A stretch of 34,124 bases of DNA, taken from an uncultured Bacteroidota bacterium. Its GTDB lineage: Bacteria; Bacteroidota; Bacteroidia; Chitinophagales; Chitinophagaceae. Location: the NCBI GenBank assembly GCA_903848125.1, contig CAINFN010000062.1:1-34124 (forward strand). The letters are read 5' to 3'. A program made the position numbers and the translations under genes. The notes under the pieces were generated by a model. That model ran no database searches and was not told the DNA's origin. It saw only the letters and a list, made by a program, of their open reading frames with translations. Each line of letters opens with the position of its first letter. The stretch's first letter is position 1. Below are positions 27,629 to 34,124 of the stretch, piece by piece.

Positions 27629-28828
27629 ATGCCAGGTTTTGAATTCTTTGGAGCAGAAGAAAGAAAGGAAGTAAATGAGGTCCTAGAGACCGGTATTTTA
27701 ATGCGTTATGGATTTGACGGGCCTAGAAAAGGCATTTGGAAATCAAAAGAGTTAGAAGCAGCAGTTTGCGCCACTTTTGGATCAGCCTATGCACAACTTA
27801 CCTCTAGTGGAACAGCTGCATTAACTACCGCTATGGCTGCGCTAGGTGTGGGTGCTGGAGACGAGGTGATTATGCCAGCCTTTACTTTTGTGGCAAGTTT
27901 CGAAGCCATCTTAAGTATGGGTGCCATCCCTGTATTAGTGGATATTGATGAAAGCTTGACTTTATCACCAGCTGCAGTCAAAGCTGCCATCACAGCAAAA
28001 ACAAAATGTGTGATGCCCGTTCACATGTGTGGAAGTATGGCGGACATGGATGCATTGGTGGCTATTTGTAAAGAACACCATTTAATTTTATTAGAAGATG
28101 CTTGTCAAAGTATCGGGGGCACCTATAAAGGAAAGCATTTGGGTACGATCGGACATGCTGGCACTTTCTCATTTGATTTTGTAAAAACAATTACCTGTGG
28201 GGAAGGTGGGGTAGTAATGACGAACGATCAAGAAGTGTATACTAAGTCGGATGCCTTTACAGACCATGGCCATGATCATTTAGGAGTAGACAGAGGGGCG
28301 GATTTACACCCTGCATTGGGCTATAATTTTCGCATTAGTGAATTACACGCTGCAGTGGGTTTAGCACAAATTAAAAAATTAAATACTTTTTTGACGATTC
28401 AAAAAAAGAACAACCAAATTTTACGTTCCTACTTAGAACAAGTCCCAGGCATTCAATTTAGAGTGGTGCCCGATCCAGCAGGGGACAGCTATAGTTTCTT
28501 AACCTGGTTCTTGCCAAGTCAAGCCGATACTGAAAAAGCAATTGCTGCATTCAAAGAAGCGGGCATCATGCCTGGCAACTTTTATTGGTATGCGAACAAT
28601 TGGCATTATATCAGAAAATGGGATCATTTAAAAAATGCAACAAGTTTATATCCATTATCCGATGCGCAACAAAAGGCATTGATTGCCTTACAAAGCGCCA
28701 ATTTTTCAAAGAGTGATGCGGTAATGAGTAAATGTATTTCTACCGCAATTAGTTTACTATGGACAGAAGAGCAAGTGCATGAAAAAGGCGCCCTATTTTT
28801 AGCAACATTACTTAAAGCACTTTCTTAA
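27629..28828 (+). CDS. DegT/DnrJ/EryC1/StrS-family PLP aminotransferase
   Basis: SSGTAALTTAMAALGVGAGDEVIMPAFTFVAS, EDACQSIGGTYKG, FSFDFVKTITCGEGG (PLP Lys). Confidence 0.92.
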   Translation: MPGFEFFGAEERKEVNEVLETGILMRYGFDGPRKGIWKSKELEAAVCATFGSAYAQLTSSGTAALTTAMAALGVGAGDEVIMPAFTFVASFEAILSMGAIPVLVDIDESLTLSPAAVKAAITAKTKCVMPVHMCGSMADMDALVAICKEHHLILLEDACQSIGGTYKGKHLGTIGHAGTFSFDFVKTITCGEGGVVMTNDQEVYTKSDAFTDHGHDHLGVDRGADLHPALGYNFRISELHAAVGLAQIKKLNTFLTIQKKNNQILRSYLEQVPGIQFRVVPDPAGDSYSFLTWFLPSQADTEKAIAAFKEAGIMPGNFYWYANNWHYIRKWDHLKNATSLYPLSDAQQKALIALQSANFSKSDAVMSKCISTAISLLWTEEQVHEKGALFLATLLKALS

Positions 28829-28840
28829 AAGTAATCGTTT

Positions 28841-30355
28841 ATGTCATTAGGGCAATCCTTGCATCAAAGACAATTACAAAGATTGTCGCCCCAGCAAATA
28901 CAATTGATGAAGTTGTTGCAAATTCCTACTGCTCAAATTGAACAAAGAATAAAAGAAGAATTGGAAGAAAATCCTGCTTTGGAAATGAATGCAGATTTAT
29001 TAGAAGGAGATATGGAGAAGTCGGTGGAAGAAATGAAAGATGATTTGTTAGATGGAAATATAGAAGAGGAGGAGGCGATTCCAGTGGATGAATTTGAAAT
29101 GAGCAATGAGGAATTAAGTAATTATGACTATGACGATGATGGAGATATTGCCAATTACAAAACTAAAGATGATTATTATCCAGAGCTTGATAATGACAAA
29201 GTAATTCCAATTAAAGCTGAATTAAGCTTACACGAAATTTTAATGGATCAATTAAGTATGTTGGCTTTGGAGGAGCATGCTTATAAAATTGCTGAACAAA
29301 TTATTGGAAGTTTAGATGATGATGGGTATTTAAGAAGGGCGCTGCAATCTATTGCTGACGACCTTGCTTTTAAACAAAGTTTGACAGTAGAAGTAAAAGA
29401 GATAGAAGCGCTTTTGTTAAAAATACAGCAATTTGATCCCCCAGGAATTGGTGCTAGAAACTTGCAAGAATGCTTGCTGCTCCAATTAAAAAGAAAAAAA
29501 GAGGAAGCTGGAGAAGTAGATGCAGACACGCTATTGGCCATTACTATTATTGAAAAATATTTTGAGGAATTTACACGGAAACATTATGATAAGATACAAA
29601 AGAGCTTGCACTTAGAGGATGGTCAAATTAAAAAAGTGTTGCATCAAATTATTTCATTGAATCCTAAGCCAGGTGCCGAAACTGGGCACATGAGTGAAGC
29701 AGATAAATATATCACACCCGATTTTACAGTTTTAATTAGTAATGGAAAATTAGAATTGATATTAAATAGCCGCAATGCACCACCTTTGGTCATTAGCGAT
29801 GATTATAAATTAATGTTAAAGGAGTATGATCGAGGTAATAAGCAGGACAAGTCACAAAAAGAAGCTGTCTTTTTTTTAAAACAAAAAATAGATGCTGCTA
29901 AATGGTTTATAGAAATGATTCTTCAAAGGCAACAGACTTTATTGAAAACAATGAATTCAATCTTAATTCATCAAGAGGCTTTTTTCATGAGTGGAGATAC
30001 GACTAAGCTAAAGCCTATGATATTAAAAGACATTGCGGAAAAAACGAATTTAGACGTGTCCACTGTGAGTAGAGTGGCCAATAGCAAATATGTTCAAACA
30101 GAATTTGGTACTTTTTTATTGAAATACTTTTTTAGTGAATCATTAACCACCGACTCCGGTGAGGAGGTGAGCACCAAGGAAGTGAAAGCCATTTTAGAAG
30201 AATTACTAGAGTCGGAGGATAAGCATAAGCCATTTAGTGACGATGAATTAACAGAACAATTACAAGAAAAAGGGTATAATATTGCCAGAAGAACAGTGGC
30301 TAAATATAGAGAACAATTAAACATTCCAGTAGCTAGACTAAGAAAAGAACTCTAG
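28841..30355 (+). CDS. rpoN: RNA polymerase sigma-54 factor
   Basis: N-terminal Q-rich activator-interacting region LSPQQIQLMKLLQIP, central FDPPGIGARNLQECLLLQL, C-terminal RpoN box ARRTVAKYREQLNIP. Confidence 0.96.
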   Translation: MSLGQSLHQRQLQRLSPQQIQLMKLLQIPTAQIEQRIKEELEENPALEMNADLLEGDMEKSVEEMKDDLLDGNIEEEEAIPVDEFEMSNEELSNYDYDDDGDIANYKTKDDYYPELDNDKVIPIKAELSLHEILMDQLSMLALEEHAYKIAEQIIGSLDDDGYLRRALQSIADDLAFKQSLTVEVKEIEALLLKIQQFDPPGIGARNLQECLLLQLKRKKEEAGEVDADTLLAITIIEKYFEEFTRKHYDKIQKSLHLEDGQIKKVLHQIISLNPKPGAETGHMSEADKYITPDFTVLISNGKLELILNSRNAPPLVISDDYKLMLKEYDRGNKQDKSQKEAVFFLKQKIDAAKWFIEMILQRQQTLLKTMNSILIHQEAFFMSGDTTKLKPMILKDIAEKTNLDVSTVSRVANSKYVQTEFGTFLLKYFFSESLTTDSGEEVSTKEVKAILEELLESEDKHKPFSDDELTEQLQEKGYNIARRTVAKYREQLNIPVARLRKEL

Positions 30356-30371
30356 TAAAATTAAATCATAC

Positions 30372-31010
30372 ATGGAAAACAAACCCGCTAAGCCACTACC
30401 TTATATTGCCAATGCAATTTCTTATGTATTTCACCCTTTATTTATACCTACTTACTTTTTTTTATATTTAATGTACCTGATGCCTTTTGAATTTGCTGGC
30501 ATCACCGATTGGCAATTGAAATTGAAGTTATTTAGTGTTTTTTGGCTCACTGCATTTTTTCCAGCCTTTGCCGTATTTTTATTATGGAGATTAAAATTTA
30601 GCGATAGTATCTTTTTAAGAACAAGGAAGGAAAGAATTATACCTTATGTTATTACTATGTTTTTTTATTGGTGGATGTATTATTTAAGTAGAAACTTTAC
30701 GGATCAGCCTTTGGCACTCAAATATTTTTATTTTGGCATTTTCATTGCAAGTGCCATAGGATTGACAGTTAATAATTTTATTAAAGTAAGTTTACACGCC
30801 ATGGGGATCAGTGGGTTACTGATGGCAGTAATTTTAGTGGGTTTTTATTATCCAGTGAATAATTTAGCCTGGATTTTATTAGCCCTTGTTATTGCCGCTT
30901 TTGTGGTGAGTGCAAGAATGGTGGTAAGTGACCATACTAAGAATGAATTAGTAGTCGGATTTACTATTGGTTTACTTACACAGTTGGCTGCCTTTGTATG
31001 GGTAATTTAA
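30372..31010 (+). CDS. PAP2-like polytopic membrane protein
   Basis: Multiple hydrophobic segments; SLHAMGISG and SARMVVSDHTKNELVVGFTIGLL resemble degenerate PAP2 motifs. Confidence 0.6.
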   Translation: MENKPAKPLPYIANAISYVFHPLFIPTYFFLYLMYLMPFEFAGITDWQLKLKLFSVFWLTAFFPAFAVFLLWRLKFSDSIFLRTRKERIIPYVITMFFYWWMYYLSRNFTDQPLALKYFYFGIFIASAIGLTVNNFIKVSLHAMGISGLLMAVILVGFYYPVNNLAWILLALVIAAFVVSARMVVSDHTKNELVVGFTIGLLTQLAAFVWVI

Positions 31011-31020
31011 AAAAAAGTTT

Positions 31021-33360
31021 ATGTGGAAAAGCCTAGGTCAATTTATTGTTAGATTTAAAATAGCCTCACTCGTTGTATTGGGTGTGGTCACCATCATAAT
31101 GGGGTATTTTGCAATGCAAGTAAAATTGAGCTATGAGTTTACAAAAGCCATTCCCGAAGACAACCCTAAATTTGTTATTTATAAGAATTTTGTACAAAAA
31201 TTTGGAGTAGATGGAACTACTGTTGTCATTGGTTTTAAGACCGATAACATGTATACTGCTCCAGTTTTTAATGCGGTATTTAATTTGCATCAGTCGTTAA
31301 AAAAAGTACCAGGTGTAACCGATATTCTAAGCCTACCTTATGCTTATACTATTACAAAAGATAGTGCTCAAACAAAATTCGTACCACGTAAAATTTTTAA
31401 TGCCCCTTACTTTAATGATTCTATTTTATTAAAGGATCAAGTTACACTTGAGCAGCTCCCTTTTTATAAGCATCTATTATACAATCCAGATAGCCATGCC
31501 TATATGATGGCCGTAAGTTTTAATCCAGATTCTATCAATAGTGCAGCTAGGTCGCGTATTATTTCTTTGTTACAAAGCAAGCTGGATTCATTTACCCATC
31601 AAACTGGCTTAGCTATTCATGTTAGTGGCTTGCCTTATATTAGAACCATACTCGCAGACCGAATTAAAAAAGAGATGGTTTGGTTTTTAATTGGTTCTTT
31701 ATTATTGTCTGCTGTGACACTGCTTTTATTTTTTAGATCTTTCTCGGCCACACTCATGAGTTTATCAGTGGTAATCATGGGGGTTATTTGGAGCTTTGGG
31801 ACAATGGTATTAATGGGCCAAAAAATTACTTTACTAACTGCCCTTATTCCACCATTGATTGTTGTAATTGGGATACCCAATTGTATCTATTTCTTAAATA
31901 AGTACCATACTTCCTATAAAGAGACCAATGATAAACAACAGGCCATCGTTCAAATGGTAAGTAGAATGGGGATTGTTACTTTGTTTTGTAATCTTACTGC
32001 AGCTATTGGTTTTTTTGTGTTTGCCTTTACCAAAAGCCCTTTGTTAAAAGAGTTTGGATGGGTTTCGGGAATTAATATAATGGCGTTATTTTTTATAAGT
32101 TTATTTTTTATACCACCTGTGCTCACATTTTTAGAAGCACCTAAACCTAAGCATGTTAAATATTTAGACAATAAGTATTTAGAACGCATTTTAGTTAAAA
32201 TAGAAAAATGGACATTTCATCATACCAAATGGGTTTTTGGAATTACCCTAGTTTTAATTGTCATTGCTGTTGTGGGTGTGATGCGTATTAAGAAAGAAGC
32301 TTTTATCGTAGATGATTTACCTAAAAAAGATAAATTATATACCGACTTAAAATGGTTCGAGAAAGAAGGGGGTGGGGTGATGCCATTAGAAATTACAATA
32401 GATACTAAAAAAAGAAATGGATTAATCAAAAATATACATCCGCTTGAAGCTATAGATGCATTGGATGTTTATTTGAGTCAACAACCAGAATTAGGGAAAC
32501 CCATTGGCTTATTGGATGGTATTAAATTTGCCAAGCAAGCTTTTTATGAAGGGGATAGCCTAGCTTATTCTTTACCTTCTGCCACCGAAATGGCTTTTAT
32601 AGCACCTTATTTACAATTTGATAAAACAGCTGCAGGTAAAAGCTTAGCTGCTTCTGGAGCGGTATCAGGTCCTGCCCAATTGCTAAGTAAATTCATCGAT
32701 AAAGATAAAAGCCAAACTAGAGTAAGTGTTAATATGAAAGATATTGGAAGTGCACAATTACCCATTTTTTTAAATAAATTGGACAGTGCTACTAAATCAA
32801 TTTTTGATAGTACAAAATATACCATACAAATAACAGGAAGTAGTGTTACATTTTTAGAAGGAAGTAATTTTATCATTCGAGGATTAGGAGAGTCTATTTT
32901 TTGGGCCTTTTTATTAATTGCCATTTGTATGTTATTTTTATTTAGATCTTTTCCCATATTTATGTGCTCTTTGGTGCCTAATTTGGTGCCATTGCTTATT
33001 ACAGCCGGCATAATGGGTTGGGTAGGGGTGTCTTTAAAACCATCAACAGTATTGGTGTTTAGCGTAGCATTAGGTATCGCTATTGATGTCACCATTCGAT
33101 TTTTAATCAATTATAAACAAGAGCTGCCTCGTTTAAATAACAAGGTTGATATTACTTTGGCGCAAACTATCAAACATACCGGCATAAGCATTATTTACAC
33201 TTCTATGGTACTGGTGGCAGGATTTGTTATTTTTTGTTTCAGTGATTTTGGAGGAACTAAAGCCCTAGGATGGCTTACTTCTTTAACCTTAGTGGTAAGT
33301 ACTTTTACCAATTTAATATTACTTCCAGCCTTAATAAAGACGTTTATTAAGCAAAAATAA
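31021..33360 (+). CDS. MMPL/RND-family exporter
   Basis: Duplicated transmembrane bundles with large periplasmic loops; ALIPPLIVVIGIPNCIYFLNKYH and FSVALGIAIDVTIRFLINYK. Confidence 0.88.
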   Translation: MWKSLGQFIVRFKIASLVVLGVVTIIMGYFAMQVKLSYEFTKAIPEDNPKFVIYKNFVQKFGVDGTTVVIGFKTDNMYTAPVFNAVFNLHQSLKKVPGVTDILSLPYAYTITKDSAQTKFVPRKIFNAPYFNDSILLKDQVTLEQLPFYKHLLYNPDSHAYMMAVSFNPDSINSAARSRIISLLQSKLDSFTHQTGLAIHVSGLPYIRTILADRIKKEMVWFLIGSLLLSAVTLLLFFRSFSATLMSLSVVIMGVIWSFGTMVLMGQKITLLTALIPPLIVVIGIPNCIYFLNKYHTSYKETNDKQQAIVQMVSRMGIVTLFCNLTAAIGFFVFAFTKSPLLKEFGWVSGINIMALFFISLFFIPPVLTFLEAPKPKHVKYLDNKYLERILVKIEKWTFHHTKWVFGITLVLIVIAVVGVMRIKKEAFIVDDLPKKDKLYTDLKWFEKEGGGVMPLEITIDTKKRNGLIKNIHPLEAIDALDVYLSQQPELGKPIGLLDGIKFAKQAFYEGDSLAYSLPSATEMAFIAPYLQFDKTAAGKSLAASGAVSGPAQLLSKFIDKDKSQTRVSVNMKDIGSAQLPIFLNKLDSATKSIFDSTKYTIQITGSSVTFLEGSNFIIRGLGESIFWAFLLIAICMLFLFRSFPIFMCSLVPNLVPLLITAGIMGWVGVSLKPSTVLVFSVALGIAIDVTIRFLINYKQELPRLNNKVDITLAQTIKHTGISIIYTSMVLVAGFVIFCFSDFGGTKALGWLTSLTLVVSTFTNLILLPALIKTFIKQK

Positions 33361-33441
33361 AAAGGTAGGTAAGCTAATTAAATAGATAAGCGCTTAGATG
33401 TTTCATCGGCACTAGTAACTTACTTAACAAGTATAAAAGTA

Positions 33442-34124
33442 TTAATGTAAAACAGCAGCTAAGGTATCTTGTAAGGCTTGGCCTCTTAATTCTTTAGCGA
33501 TAATTTTTCCTGTAGGATCAATGAGTACATTAAAGGGAATGCCTTCAATTTGATAGGCGCCAACAACAATACTCTCCCATTTTTTTAGATCACTTACATG
33601 TTGCCAATTTAATTTATCTTGTTTAATGGCTTCTAACCAGCTGTTTTTATTGTCATCTAATGAAACACCTAACACTGTAAAATTCTTCTTCTTAAATTTT
33701 TCATAAGCCACTACCACATTTGGATTTTCTCCTCTACATGGTCCACACCAACTGGCCCAAAAATCAACCAATACATATTTGCCACGTAAATTACTTAAAG
33801 AAATAATTTTTCCATTAGGGTCGGCTAAAGAAATTTCAGGAGCCATATTGCCAACTCCTATAGAAGTAGTTTTAGTATTAGATTGAACTTGTGTGTTTAA
33901 TAAAGCAACAAATTCTACCAAAGGGTTGGCTTTGATTTTTTCTGCAGCCGCTTTAGCCAAGGCCAATACCTTGGTAGATTCCATGGATCTTAAACTCAAT
34001 CCAAGTGAATAATAAATTAATGCAGGACTGGTTGAATTTGTTATATTATTTTCTACAAAATTATTTAAGTCTACAATTTTATCATTCTTTTGTTTTTGCA
34101 ACCAAAATATAGTGCTGTCTTTTC
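33442..34124 (-). CDS. TlpA/thioredoxin-like disulfide oxidoreductase, 5' end truncated by window edge
   Basis: KYVLVDFWASWCGPCRGENPNVV; frame open beyond the TTG at 34101 to the window end (KDSTIFWLQKQK). Confidence 0.92.
   Translation of the reverse strand, partial: KDSTIFWLQKQKNDKIVDLNNFVENNITNSTSPALIYYSLGLSLRSMESTKVLALAKAAAEKIKANPLVEFVALLNTQVQSNTKTTSIGVGNMAPEISLADPNGKIISLSNLRGKYVLVDFWASWCGPCRGENPNVVVAYEKFKKKNFTVLGVSLDDNKNSWLEAIKQDKLNWQHVSDLKKWESIVVGAYQIEGIPFNVLIDPTGKIIAKELRGQALQDTLAAVLH

Noticed and set aside
32607-33110. 167-aa minus-strand ORF inside the MMPL exporter gene
   Set aside because: Antisense to a clear transmembrane protein; no independent support.
1-34124. CRISPR arrays, insertion sequences, prophage or toxin-antitoxin modules
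   Set aside because: No regularly spaced repeats, transposase, integrase or phage motifs noticed; the window looks like stable chromosomal backbone.

Overview
AT-rich Bacteroidota-type chromosomal window, most similar in protein content to Chitinophagaceae (inference from protein families and a type IX secretion component). Mostly core or housekeeping genes: a 5'-truncated SNF2 helicase; an SGNH hydrolase; a YHS lipoprotein; an eight-gene arginine operon (GNAT-argG-argC-argD-argF'-argB-argE-argH); an FKBP isomerase; an OXA-like lipoprotein; long-form ispG; an LpxL-type acyltransferase; an ArsR/tandem-rhodanese pair; tsaB; ridA; an aldose epimerase; a PorZ-like propeller protein; a GH3/serine-hydrolase fusion; a DUF5606 protein; a DegT aminotransferase; rpoN; a PAP2-like membrane protein; an MMPL/RND exporter; and a truncated TlpA-like protein. 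No CRISPR array, transposon, rRNA or tRNA was recognised. Most interesting signals: (1) an unannotated 41-codon leader ORF with a good Shine-Dalgarno and Arg codons near its end, followed by competing hairpins and a U-run, upstream of the arginine operon, suggesting a ribosome-mediated arginine attenuator; (2) a class D beta-lactamase-like lipoprotein with its catalytic motifs eroded; (3) a cysteine-free tandem rhodanese paired with a cysteine-free ArsR regulator; (4) an intrinsic terminator for ridA embedded in the coding sequence of the convergent, overlapping gene. No convincing wholly new multi-gene system was found.
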